64,000 nucleotides of DNA from Rhodococcus qingshengii (GTDB lineage Bacteria > Actinomycetota > Actinomycetes > Mycobacteriales > Mycobacteriaceae), in contig NZ_JAJNCL010000020.1 of assembly GCF_021025955.1 (NCBI RefSeq), positions 1 to 64,000 of the forward strand, given 5' to 3'. The first letter of the stretch is position 1, and each line of letters starts with the position of its first letter. The notes beneath the pieces were generated by a model. It saw only the letters and a list, made by a program, of their open reading frames with translations, was not told the DNA's origin and did no database searches. The position numbers and the translations under genes are program-made. Positions 54,097 to 62,458 of the stretch are shown piece by piece.

Positions 54097-55799
54097 GCTC
54101 TGGCGAGGATTCCCGCGAAATCGGTCCCCACAGGCAGAGTTCCGTACTCGTGACCACGATCGACACCGAGGCGTGCGGCAATGAACGCATCGGACGACGC
54201 GGCCGGGGAGTGGCGCACCATGAGCGAGGCCTGCAGTGCCAACGCCATAGCCTCGACGACGGTCCGAGCGCGGAGCTGGGCGTCGGCGGGCGCCATCGTG
54301 GCGAGCTCACCGAGTTGGCGTCGTACCCGATCGAGGTGCTGATCGAGGACCGGGTTGTTGCCGCGAGCGAGGTTGATCTCGTGGTCGAAGGCGGCAACGG
54401 AATCGGGTTCACGGGTCATCGCGCGCAGGACATCGAGCGCGATGACGTTGCCCGACCCCTCCCACACGGCCATGACGGGCTGCTCACGGTAGCGACGGGC
54501 TAGCGGGAAGTCCTCGGTGTAACCGTTACCGCCCAGGCATTCGAGTGCCTCGTAGGAGTGGTGCGGGCCGCGCTTGCAGATCCAGTACTTCGCAACCGCC
54601 GTCGCGAGTCGGCGGAACGCCTTTTCCTGCTCGTCCGCGTCCTCGTCTTGCGCGCGAGCCAATCGGAGTGCGGTGATGGTCGCGGCTTCGGATTCGAGAG
54701 CCAGATCGGCGAGCACCGACGTCATCGCCGGCTGATCTGCCAGGACGGCACCGAAAGCGCTGCGGTGCCGTGCATGCCACACCGCTTCGGCGACCGACTG
54801 ACGCATACCTGCCGTGCTGCCGAGGATGCAGTCGAGTCGCGTCTGGGACACCATTTCGATGATGGTCCGCACGCCACGACCCGGTTCGCCGATCATGGTG
54901 CCGACGGTGCCGTCGAGTTCGATCTCGGACGATGCGTTCGACTTGTTGCCCAGCTTGTTCTTCAGACGCTGGATACGGAAGACGTTGCGTGTGCCGTCGG
55001 GCAGGATGCGGGGGAGCAGGAAACAGGAAAGTCCCTGGCCGGCAGCACCTTCAGCCTGAGCGAGCACCAGGAAGGCGTCGGACATCGGCGCGGAGCAGAA
55101 CCACTTGTGTCCGGTGAGCAGGTAGTCCGCACCCGGGCCGCCACGTCCCGCCGGCTTGGCGATGGTCGTGTTGGCTCGCACGTCGGAGCCGCCCTGCTTT
55201 TCCGTCATCGACATTCCGAATATCGCGGATGCCTTTCCGGGAGCATCCAACTCGGGGGTGTAGCTCCGAGAAAGGGCACGCGGGGTCCAGATGGCGGCTA
55301 CATCGGGTTGCAGCTCGAGCGAGGGGATCACGGCGTGCGTCATGGAGATTGGGCACGCGTGGCCCGGTTCGACCTGGGAGAAGAGCATGAATGCCGCGGC
55401 CCGAGCCACGTTGGCACCCGGTTTCGGGTCAGCCCAGGCAGAGGTGTGAGCACCGTGCGCAACGGCGGCAGAGATGATCCGGTGATACGACGGATGGTAT
55501 TCGACCTCGTCGATGCGGTTTCCCCAGCGATCGAAGGTCTTCAATTCGGGGATCACCGTGTTAGCCAGCTCGGCGTCGTGCTGGAATCCAGCACTACCGA
55601 CCAGTTCACCGATATCGGTGAGTTCGCTTGTGGCCCAATCCGCGTCGTGGCGCGCGACCCCTTCGGTCAGGACCGTATCGAGCAGGAACTCGTTGACGTC
55701 TGTGCGCGGTACCGACTGGTTGAGCACTGCATGGGTGCGATGCGGAGCCGGGTGGGTGACGGTGTTCTCGGAGACGGTCTTCTCGGAAATATCAGTCAT
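54093..55799 (-). CDS. acyl-CoA dehydrogenase family protein (AidB-like) 2
   Basis: A 568-aa AidB-like ACAD. It has CPISMTHAVIPSL, FGMSMTEKQGGSDVRAN, GHKWFCSAPMSDAF, the CLGGNGYTEDFPLARRY stretch and AVWEGSGNVIALDVLRAM, all clearer matches to AidB than in the paralogue at 49986. ATG 55799 has AAAGG 6 nt upstream; the frame continues to 56021 only as antisense-like sequence. It follows the acyl-CoA ligase by 10 nt in a TetR-led operon. Likely catabolic substrate: the acyl-CoA made by that ligase. Confidence 0.88.
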   Translation of the reverse strand: MTDISEKTVSENTVTHPAPHRTHAVLNQSVPRTDVNEFLLDTVLTEGVARHDADWATSELTDIGELVGSAGFQHDAELANTVIPELKTFDRWGNRIDEVEYHPSYHRIISAAVAHGAHTSAWADPKPGANVARAAAFMLFSQVEPGHACPISMTHAVIPSLELQPDVAAIWTPRALSRSYTPELDAPGKASAIFGMSMTEKQGGSDVRANTTIAKPAGRGGPGADYLLTGHKWFCSAPMSDAFLVLAQAEGAAGQGLSCFLLPRILPDGTRNVFRIQRLKNKLGNKSNASSEIELDGTVGTMIGEPGRGVRTIIEMVSQTRLDCILGSTAGMRQSVAEAVWHARHRSAFGAVLADQPAMTSVLADLALESEAATITALRLARAQDEDADEQEKAFRRLATAVAKYWICKRGPHHSYEALECLGGNGYTEDFPLARRYREQPVMAVWEGSGNVIALDVLRAMTREPDSVAAFDHEINLARGNNPVLDQHLDRVRRQLGELATMAPADAQLRARTVVEAMALALQASLMVRHSPAASSDAFIAARLGVDRGHEYGTLPVGTDFAGILARA

Positions 55800-55809
55800 G
55801 ACAGGCCTT

Positions 55810-57315
55810 TCAGCTCGCTGCGCGGATGAGGTGCTTCTGGATCTTGCCGGTCGGTGTACGCGGAAGAATCGTCGCGAACACCACTTCACGCGGAATCTTG
55901 TAGCGCGCCAACTTGTCCGAGAGGTAGTCCTTGATGTCGTCGGCGCTGATGACATCCGGTTCACGCCAGACGACGTGCGCGACGACGGTCTCGCCCCATT
56001 CTTCGTTGGGTTTTCCGACAACGGCGACGTCGACGACGTCCGGGTGGCCGGAGATCACGTCCTCGACCTCCTTGGAGTAGACGTTCTCACCGCCCGTGAT
56101 GATCATGTCCTTCGCGCGGTCGACGATGAAGAGGTAACCGTCCGCATCCTTGCGCGCCAGATCGCCGGTGCGATACCAACCTCCGTCGGCAAAAGCAGCC
56201 TTCGTGGCAGCGGGGTCGTCGAGGTACCCCTGCATGACGGTGTCGGCGCGCAGCCAGATCTCACCGATCTGATCGCGCTCCGCGTCGGTGCCGTCATCGG
56301 CAACCAGGCGCAGGTCGACGCCGGCCAGCGCGACGCGGCCGATCGAGCCCGCCTTGCTCAACTGCTCCTCGGGGTACAGCACAGTGCCCACTGGCCCGGT
56401 CTCGGTCATGCCGTAGACCTGCCGGAATTCGGTGGTGCCGTACGACTCCACCAGTCGCCGAGCGACATCCGCGCCGATCGGTCCGCCGCCGTACAACCAC
56501 GCACGAACGCTTCCGAGGTTGTAATCGGCAAAGTTCGGCACGAGGTTGAGTGCAGTGGTGTAGATGACCGGCGGGCCGAAGCAGAGGGTAATACGTTGTT
56601 CCTGAACAGTTTCCAGGAATTTGACGGGATGGTACTCGCGCAGCAGCACGACGGTTCCGCCCATGTAGAGCGTGGACATGAACCAGTTGTTGAGCGGGGA
56701 AGCGTGCCAGATCGGGACGGCCATGAGCAGTCGCTCGTCCCGAGTCGTCGACACGGCGAGGGCAGCGGTGACGGCAACACCGACGACGTTGCGGTGGCTG
56801 TGGACGCAGCCCTTGGGCGAGCCGGTAGTCCCCGAGGTGTAGAGGATTTCAGCCGGATCGTTCTCGTCGATGTCGATACCGTCAACGCCCTCCTGGCGGG
56901 TGATGGCGTCGTCGAAGAAGTCGAAACCGTCTGCGACAGAGTCCGTGCTGATCAGTTTGGCTGTTGTCTCCAGTCGACCGACAACCGGCGCCAACTCACC
57001 GTCGAAGACGCACACCGACACCTTCGCGTGCCCCAGCACGTAGGCAACTTCCGGCGTCTGCATCTTGTGGTTGATGGGGACCACGACGGCGCCCAAGCGC
57101 CAGGCACCGAGCATCGCGTACACGAATCCCGGAGTGTTGTAACACATCAGCGCGACGCGGTCACCCGGCTGCACGCCCAGCGACTGCAAATAGCCTGCGG
57201 CACGTCGGCTTCCGTCCTGAACCTGGGAGTACGTGTGATCGTGACCGTCGAATATCAGGAAGGGTTTGTCCGGGGTCTTGGTGACGTTGCTGTCGAATAC
57301 GCGAACGATGTTCAT
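55810..57315 (-). CDS. AMP-dependent acyl-CoA ligase (FadD-type)
   Basis: A 501-aa ANL ligase with all motifs: YTSGTTGSPKGCVHSH, YGMTETGPVG, GWYRTGDLARKDADGYLFIVDR in pieces and the catalytic Lys in PRTPTGKIQKH near the C-terminus. ATG 57315. Preceded by a TetR gene 36 nt upstream and followed by an acyl-CoA dehydrogenase 10 nt downstream. The operon lies next to the aldoxime-nitrile genes; in Pseudomonas an acyl-CoA synthetase belongs to that pathway, so this ligase may activate the final carboxylic acid. Confidence 0.9.
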   Translation of the reverse strand: MNIVRVFDSNVTKTPDKPFLIFDGHDHTYSQVQDGSRRAAGYLQSLGVQPGDRVALMCYNTPGFVYAMLGAWRLGAVVVPINHKMQTPEVAYVLGHAKVSVCVFDGELAPVVGRLETTAKLISTDSVADGFDFFDDAITRQEGVDGIDIDENDPAEILYTSGTTGSPKGCVHSHRNVVGVAVTAALAVSTTRDERLLMAVPIWHASPLNNWFMSTLYMGGTVVLLREYHPVKFLETVQEQRITLCFGPPVIYTTALNLVPNFADYNLGSVRAWLYGGGPIGADVARRLVESYGTTEFRQVYGMTETGPVGTVLYPEEQLSKAGSIGRVALAGVDLRLVADDGTDAERDQIGEIWLRADTVMQGYLDDPAATKAAFADGGWYRTGDLARKDADGYLFIVDRAKDMIITGGENVYSKEVEDVISGHPDVVDVAVVGKPNEEWGETVVAHVVWREPDVISADDIKDYLSDKLARYKIPREVVFATILPRTPTGKIQKHLIRAAS

Positions 57316-57351
57316 CGAAGTCCTTGTCGGAGAATCACGCTCGAAGAGAGT

Positions 57352-57987
57352 TCATTCCATCGAGCTGTTGAGTACGGCGTCGGGTATCTGGAGAGTGGCG
57401 AAGATGACGGCGACCGCCTCCTCGAGGGAGTAACCGAAGCTTTCGCCGGTGGCAGTCTTCTGAATGACGAGGCCGAAGATCGCAGACCAGAAGGCCTTGG
57501 ATTCGACGTCGATGCCCGCGCGCAGCTGCCAGCCGGTGCGGATCAAGGTACGGAGGAGGGCTGTTTCGCCCGAGGAATGAAGAGTGCGAAGCGTCTCGGA
57601 GATCAGATCGCGGAGTTCACCACGGCGACCCGTCATCATCATCGCTTCCACGAACAGTTCGACGCTGGGAGCGCCCGAGCCGAGGAGTGATCCGACCAGC
57701 TTCTCGGTGTAGTCGCCCACGGTGTCGGCGTCGGCGGCATCGACCTCGGCACGCTTGCCTGCGCGCAGAACGGCTGCACACGCCACCTCGACGAAGAGCT
57801 TCTCTTTTGAGCCGTAGTAGTAGGTCACCTGGTTGGGATGGGCGCCGGCGGCGGTGCAGATCTGCGCGATGGACACGCTGTCGCCGTGCTCGAGGAAGAG
57901 CTCGGTTGCAGCGTTGAACAGTGCCATGCGCGTCTGCTTGCCCGACTCACGCGTGGCGCGCGCTGCGGGAACTGACTCGGTGACCAT
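57352..57987 (-). CDS. TetR-family regulator of the acyl-CoA ligase operon
   Basis: A 211-aa regulator. HTH at about 18-62 (ALFNAATELFLEHGDSVS, then AGAHPNQVTYYYGSKEKLF). ATG 57987 has AGGAG 6 nt upstream; the preceding GTG at 57990 has only a 3-nt spacer. It is the first gene of the ligase/dehydrogenase operon. Two near-identical 20-bp palindromes lie 13-62 nt upstream, so it very probably represses its own operon, relieved by an acyl-CoA. Confidence 0.9.
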   Translation of the reverse strand: MVTESVPAARATRESGKQTRMALFNAATELFLEHGDSVSIAQICTAAGAHPNQVTYYYGSKEKLFVEVACAAVLRAGKRAEVDAADADTVGDYTEKLVGSLLGSGAPSVELFVEAMMMTGRRGELRDLISETLRTLHSSGETALLRTLIRTGWQLRAGIDVESKAFWSAIFGLVIQKTATGESFGYSLEEAVAVIFATLQIPDAVLNSSME

Positions 57988-58000
57988 CACGAACTCCTAC

Positions 58001-58020
58001 TTGTTTGTATGACAAACAAT
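58001..58020. promoter_or_regulatory. TetR operator copy 1
   Basis: TTGTTTGTATGACAAACAAT: TTGTTTG and CAAACAA arms around a 5-nt centre, 13 nt before the TetR start. The second copy lies 29 bp further. Confidence 0.85.
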
Positions 58021-58029
58021 AACTCGGCG

Positions 58030-58049
58030 TTGTTTGTATGGCAAACAAT
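58030..58049. promoter_or_regulatory. TetR operator copy 2
   Basis: TTGTTTGTATGGCAAACAAT, identical to copy 1 except one base in the centre. Start-to-start distance is 29 bp, just under three helical turns. Confidence 0.85.
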
Positions 58050-58161
58050 TTTCTCGACGCGATGACATGTCGACTCCTATCGACATGTCCGATGTGCGGG
58101 ATTACTCTCTGAACATCGAGCACCCGAGAACTTCGGCTTTTCTGCGAGGAGGCACCCTGCA

Positions 58162-59142
58162 ATGCTCGCGCGATCCGGCTTCTCCCTGCCCACACGCACG
58201 ACTCTCACGGGCGACTGGGCAGATTTGTTGCGTGAGCATTTTGTCGCGCTCGACGTATCCGATATCGAAGACGGCGATGGATTCAGCGGGGCCGTGCACT
58301 CGGCCCAACTCGCACACGTTCGGGTGTCCGCAGTTCAATCGATGGAACAACGAATAGTCCGTAGCAGCAGCCTGATCAAGAGCGACGGTGCGGACTATCT
58401 GCAAATCGGCATGATCCGCCGCGGTAGCGCGGTAGTGCGGCAAGACGACCGCGAATGCGTCCTGCGACGTGGCGACTACGTCCTGTACGACACCACGCGC
58501 CCATTCGATTGGCAGATCGAGGGACACGCACACGACGGCATCTGGGGACTCGAGGTGTTCACCTGGCCACGGTCGTACCTGTCACTCAGCGACGCGGAGG
58601 TCACGAACTTGACTGCCATTGCCTTCGACGGACACGCGGGCCTGAGTGGCCTGCTGGGTCGCTTTCTTCACGATCTTGCCTCCGTCCGCATGACGTCTGA
58701 CGCGAGCGGAGACGAAGAGGAAGTCGTCAACGAGATCGGCAGCCTGGTCAAGTCGGTTCTTCACGCTACGGCGCGTCCGATCACCTCGCAGCGAACCAAC
58801 CTCTACGAATCCGCTCTGTCGGTCATAGACGCCCGCATCGCTGACCCAGCTTTGTCTCCGGTGGACATCGCGGGATCAGTCAAAGTCTCCATTCGCCAGT
58901 TGCACCGAGCCTTCGCCGAACACGGCACGACGGTGTCGCGTTCGATTCGCAGCCGTCGACTCGACGGTTGCCGTCGTGAGATCGTGCAACGCCACGCAGT
59001 AGAGCGGTCGCTGACCCAGATTTCTCACCGCTGGGGATTCACCGACCTGGCCGCCTTCAGTCGCGCATTCAAGGCGGAGTTCGGGATCAGCCCGCGGCGA
59101 TACCGGTCGCAAGCAGCGGGCCCCATAAGTACTGCTCGCTGA
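58162..59142 (+). CDS. AraC/XylS-family activator, probable regulator of aldoxime dehydratase
   Basis: A 326-aa regulator. The N-terminal AraC_binding_2-type sensor (about 20-200) contains RGDYVLYDTTRPFDWQIEG; the C-terminal HTH_18 (about 225-318) contains SIRQLHRAFAEHGTTVSRSIRSRRL in pieces, ISHRWGFTDLAAFSRAFKAEFG and SPRRYR. It resembles the NitR/NphR activators of rhodococcal nitrile genes. ATG 58162 has GAGGAGG about 8 nt upstream. It sits directly upstream of oxd, whose promoter carries direct repeats suited to an AraC dimer. Confidence 0.9.
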   Translation: MLARSGFSLPTRTTLTGDWADLLREHFVALDVSDIEDGDGFSGAVHSAQLAHVRVSAVQSMEQRIVRSSSLIKSDGADYLQIGMIRRGSAVVRQDDRECVLRRGDYVLYDTTRPFDWQIEGHAHDGIWGLEVFTWPRSYLSLSDAEVTNLTAIAFDGHAGLSGLLGRFLHDLASVRMTSDASGDEEEVVNEIGSLVKSVLHATARPITSQRTNLYESALSVIDARIADPALSPVDIAGSVKVSIRQLHRAFAEHGTTVSRSIRSRRLDGCRREIVQRHAVERSLTQISHRWGFTDLAAFSRAFKAEFGISPRRYRSQAAGPISTAR

Positions 59143-59230
59143 TCTGTAACATCCTCGGACACTTACCCATTCAACATGGTGTTCAAAACATTCTGTCGCC
59201 GACAGCTTATCCACAATTCTTGGCACGGTG

Positions 59231-59284
59231 GGCCAAGTATCGGGCGCTGACGGCCAAGTTTGCTCGGCCTCGCGGGCGTAGATT
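59231..59284 (+). promoter_or_regulatory. aldoxime dehydratase promoter with AraC-type direct repeats
   Basis: GGCCAAGT occurs at 59231-59238 and 59252-59259, exactly 21 bp apart. A third CCAAGT is at 59300-59305. TAGATT at 59279-59284 can serve as -10, which puts the second repeat next to the -35 position as in class II activation. Confidence 0.6.
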
Positions 59285-59347
59285 TTCGGCACGGAGTTGC
59301 CAAGTGCCAGGCACCCGATCCGACCACCTACATCACAGGGAGTACTC

Positions 59348-60409
59348 ATGGAATCTGCAATCGGTGAACACCTTCAATGCCCGCGCACGCTGACCAGGCG
59401 CGTTCCGGATACCTATACGCCACCATTTCCCATGTGGGTCGGGCGCGCGGACGACACCTTGCACCAGGTCGTGATGGGCTATCTCGGCGTGCAGTTCCGC
59501 GGCGAGGATCAGCGCTCGGCAGCACTGCAGGCAATGCGGGATATCGTCGCCGGCTTCGACTTGCCGGGCGGACCGGCACACCACGACCTCACCCATCACA
59601 TCGACAACCAGGGCTACGAGAACCTGATCGTGGTCGGATACTGGAAAGATGTTTCTTCCCAACATCGTTGGAGCAAGTCGACTCCAGTGGCATCCTGGTG
59701 GGAGTCCGATGACCGCCTGTCGGACGGATTGGGGTTCTTCCGAGAGATCGTGGCACCACGAGCCGAACAATTCGAAACGCTCTACGCGTTCCAAGACGAC
59801 CTCCCTGGGGTCGGAGCCGTCATGGACGGCATCAGTGGCGAGATCAACGAGCACGGCTACTGGGGTTCGATGCGCGAGCGATTTCCGATCTCCCAGACCG
59901 ACTGGATGCAGGCCTCGGGCGAACTACGGGTCATCGCCGGTGACCCCGCCGCGGGCGGACGCGTAGTAGTGCGGGGGCACGACAACATCGCACTGATCCG
60001 GTCCGGGCAGGACTGGGCCGACGCGGAAGCAGACGAGCGCAGCCTCTACCTGGACGAAATTTTGCCCACTCTTCAATCGGGCATGGATTTCCTCCGCGAC
60101 AACGGCCCTGCCGTCGGGTGTTACAGCAACCGATTCGTACGCAACATCGACATCGACGGAAACTTCCTAGACCTGAGCTACAACATCGGCCACTGGGCCT
60201 CGCTCGACCAACTCGAGCGGTGGTCGGAATCCCACCCGACCCATCTGCGGATCTTCACGACATTCTTCCGAGTTGCCGCGGGTCTGTCGAAATTGCGCCT
60301 CTACCACGAGGTCTCGGTGTTCGACGCCGGCGATCAGCTGTACGAGTACATCAATTGTCATCCCGGCACCGGAATGCTGCGCGACGCGGTGACCACCGCC
60401 GAACACTGA
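59348..60409 (+). CDS. oxd: aldoxime dehydratase (heme)
   Basis: Dehydrates aldoximes to nitriles, using a heme b whose ferrous iron binds the substrate nitrogen. The 353-aa length equals that of OxdRE. Catalytic residues known from OxdA/OxdRE fall at the same numbers: proximal His299 (SHPTHL), distal His320 (RLYHE), Arg178 (RERFP) and Ser219 (IRSGQ). ATG 59348 has AGGGAG about 6 nt upstream. Cytoplasmic. First enzyme of the aldoxime-nitrile pathway, followed by two regulators and the amidase. Confidence 0.97.
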   Translation: MESAIGEHLQCPRTLTRRVPDTYTPPFPMWVGRADDTLHQVVMGYLGVQFRGEDQRSAALQAMRDIVAGFDLPGGPAHHDLTHHIDNQGYENLIVVGYWKDVSSQHRWSKSTPVASWWESDDRLSDGLGFFREIVAPRAEQFETLYAFQDDLPGVGAVMDGISGEINEHGYWGSMRERFPISQTDWMQASGELRVIAGDPAAGGRVVVRGHDNIALIRSGQDWADAEADERSLYLDEILPTLQSGMDFLRDNGPAVGCYSNRFVRNIDIDGNFLDLSYNIGHWASLDQLERWSESHPTHLRIFTTFFRVAAGLSKLRLYHEVSVFDAGDQLYEYINCHPGTGMLRDAVTTAEH

Positions 60410-60460
60410 ACGTAAACGCCAGAGCATTCGGCCACGTTCTTTCCCTCGGAGGCAACTCGA

Positions 60461-60486
60461 GATATGTTGACGAGTGTCGACATATC
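60461..60486. promoter_or_regulatory. palindromic operator candidate upstream of nhr2
   Basis: GATATGTTGAC-GAGT-GTCGACATATC, 11-bp arms with one mismatch, 38 nt before the nhr2 start. The ATATGTCGA half recurs in the amidase promoter at 62373-62381. Confidence 0.6.
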
Positions 60487-60523
60487 CCAATAAAGGCCAT
60501 CGAGGAAGCGCGGACAGCAGACA

Positions 60524-60892
60524 GTGACTACTCAACGAAACGAAGAGTTGGCATTTGCTGTGCTGGCCGACCAAGTGCGTCGACAGATTCTCGACACTCT
60601 GGCTACCCACGGCGAGTGCAACGCAGGCTTCATCAGCGATCAGATTTCGACAGTCGGTCGCACCACGGTATCCACACATCTCAAGGCGCTGCGGCTGTCC
60701 GGAGTGATCGTCGAACGACGTCAAGGACGTCATCGCTTGTTCTCGATCGATCCGGCGGGGCCGGCCAACGATGCACTCCAGTTCCTGCGCGACGTCCTCG
60801 GGCGAGCATTGGAAGCCGGTTCGAACTCCTCCGACTCACCGACCACGGCGACTGAGGATTCCGACGTCGCGTCGGAGCGTCGCCGGGCGTGA
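60524..60892 (+). CDS. nhr2: ArsR-fold nitrile hydratase regulator
   Basis: A 122-aa winged-helix protein. The helices are LADQVRRQILDTLATHGECN and TVGRTTVSTHLKALRLSGVI, with the wing VERRQGRHRLFSI; the C-terminal tail is acidic and Ser/Thr-rich. It corresponds in position and size to Nhr2 of the Rhodococcus sp. N-771 nitrile hydratase cluster, from memory. GTG 60524 lacks a good Shine-Dalgarno. It is the only DNA-binding fold among the genes between oxd and the amidase, so it probably provides the DNA contact for the Nhr1/Nhr2 system. A palindrome precedes it. Confidence 0.85.
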   Translation: MTTQRNEELAFAVLADQVRRQILDTLATHGECNAGFISDQISTVGRTTVSTHLKALRLSGVIVERRQGRHRLFSIDPAGPANDALQFLRDVLGRALEAGSNSSDSPTTATEDSDVASERRRA

Positions 60893-60937
60893 GGCCCTGT
60901 TTGAGCCCCAGCATCTATTTCAGGCAGGAAGTAGAAC

Positions 60938-62344
60938 GTGCCAGGTCTCTCCGTAACGGCACAGATCGTGACGACCGACCCACCAGGGTCAGCCTTCGAG
61001 CGCCTCGAAACGGGGCAACTGCTCGAACTCGAATGTGAGCAACTGACGGTCGGGGCCGCTGTCGCCATCTCCCTTCCCGTAGGCGACGGCGCACGCGCAG
61101 ATCTAGCCGGCATGCCGATCACGCTGTTGGGATACGTCACCGGCGTGAAGCGGGGCCGATCGGTAGTGATCGTGCACCACCAACCGTGGCGCGGCCGCCT
61201 GACGATCCGGTTCTTTCCCGACGGCACCGGGACCCGGATCGTTCTCGAATCCAGCCTCGATCAGGACGGCATTTCCTGGCTTGCGAACAAGCGTGGATTT
61301 GCCCCGCCCGAGCCGCCGCGCTCCGACCGCCATCGCATTGGACTGCTGGTCAGCAAATCCGGCTCGGCAGCTGTATTCGCCCAGGCCACAGAGACACTCG
61401 CCGCCCTGGCTGTCGAACAGATCAACGCCGACGGCGGCATCGGGGGTGTTGTCGTCGATTTGGTGATAGGCGACGATGCTTCCGACTCCGCGGCCGGAGC
61501 GGCGACCGCACTACGACTGGTGAAGAGCGGATGCCGCGCAGTTTTCGCGTGTGTGACCTCGTCGACCTTCAATGCCGCTGCAGCTGCCTTGCAGAACACC
61601 GGTGTGCTGTTGGTGCACACAGTTCTCAACGAAGGAGGTCGATCGCGTCCAGGGGTTCTTCGCTTGGGGGAGCGACCACTCGACCAGACACGAGCGGGCA
61701 TACCCGCAATGATGTCCGAAACTGATTCTTGCACTTGGTTCCTGGTCGGTCAGCAGTACTCTTGGTCGTTCGGAGCACATTGGGCGGCCCGGCGCGTGAT
61801 TGCCGAATCCACCGGATCGGTAGCCGGTGAAGCCTACGTACCGTTGGGGACAACTGACTTCTCACGCGTCATCGAGTCGATAGCCGACTCCGGCGCCGAA
61901 CTGATACTTTCCTCCCTGGTCGGTCACGACGAGGTCTTCTTCGAAAGACAATGCGCCCAGCAGGGACTGCGAGCCACCACGCGCACCTTTGCACTGGTCC
62001 TCGACGAAGCCACTCAACAACTCATCGGCAATTCCGACGCCGACGGAGTCTGGGCGGCATTCGGCTACTTTCAAACCGCAGCCGGCAATCACGACCTCGA
62101 AAAGCGATACAGCGCAAGTTCGAACGACCTCCTACCTCCGCTGAGCTCTCTGTCGGAGACAACGTACGAAGCGATCGTGGCTTACGCCCGCGCAGCCCGG
62201 ACAACGTCGATCGGCGATCCCGAAACCGTGCTTCGGCAGCTCGTCACTACGTCGAAAAGCTCTACAGACAACGAAGTTCCACTGCATCGGCCGATTCTGA
62301 TCGCTGAATCACGCCGCGGGCGCCTGTACCCCCGCTCTCTCTGA
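60938..62344 (+). CDS. nhr1: AmiC-fold nitrile hydratase regulator with N-terminal helix-grip-like domain
   Basis: A 468-aa protein in two parts. Residues about 5-118 look like an SRPBCC/START-type helix-grip domain (TLLGYVTGVKRGRSVVIVHH, then PWRGRLTIRFFPDGTGTR). Residues about 130-440 are a periplasmic-binding (Leu/Ile/Val, AmiC/UrtA-like) fold starting HRIGLLVSKSGSAAVFAQ. No signal peptide, membrane segment or HTH, so it is a cytoplasmic ligand sensor. GTG 60938 has AGGAAG 6 nt upstream. Its place matches Nhr1, and AmiC-like NhhC of R. rhodochrous J1. It likely senses the amide and acts with Nhr2. Confidence 0.85.
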   Translation: MPGLSVTAQIVTTDPPGSAFERLETGQLLELECEQLTVGAAVAISLPVGDGARADLAGMPITLLGYVTGVKRGRSVVIVHHQPWRGRLTIRFFPDGTGTRIVLESSLDQDGISWLANKRGFAPPEPPRSDRHRIGLLVSKSGSAAVFAQATETLAALAVEQINADGGIGGVVVDLVIGDDASDSAAGAATALRLVKSGCRAVFACVTSSTFNAAAAALQNTGVLLVHTVLNEGGRSRPGVLRLGERPLDQTRAGIPAMMSETDSCTWFLVGQQYSWSFGAHWAARRVIAESTGSVAGEAYVPLGTTDFSRVIESIADSGAELILSSLVGHDEVFFERQCAQQGLRATTRTFALVLDEATQQLIGNSDADGVWAAFGYFQTAAGNHDLEKRYSASSNDLLPPLSSLSETTYEAIVAYARAARTTSIGDPETVLRQLVTTSKSSTDNEVPLHRPILIAESRRGRLYPRSL

Positions 62345-62368
62345 GCGCGCGTAACCCGAACTTAACGA

Positions 62369-62417
62369 GTCAATATGTCGATACCTATTGACGCAATTGC
62401 AGATCTGGCCCTAGTCT
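62369..62417 (+). promoter_or_regulatory. amidase / nitrile hydratase operon promoter with operator
   Basis: Inverted repeat GTCAATA-N10-TATTGAC (62369-62392) overlaps the -35 TTGACG (62388-62393). An 18-nt spacer leads to -10 TAGTCT (62412-62417). ATATGTCGA at 62373-62381 matches half of the nhr2 palindrome. Confidence 0.65.
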
Positions 62418-62458
62418 GAGCAACAAGTGAAGCCGATCACATCAGGAGCACACTTCTC

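Noticed and set aside
55513-57690. 725-codon open frame on the plus strand across the acyl-CoA ligase and dehydrogenase genes
   Set aside because: It is antisense to two well-supported genes and shows no family motifs; long antisense frames are expected in high-GC coding DNA. The same holds for 3-1076, 1637-2614, 38910-39896 and 54558-55829.
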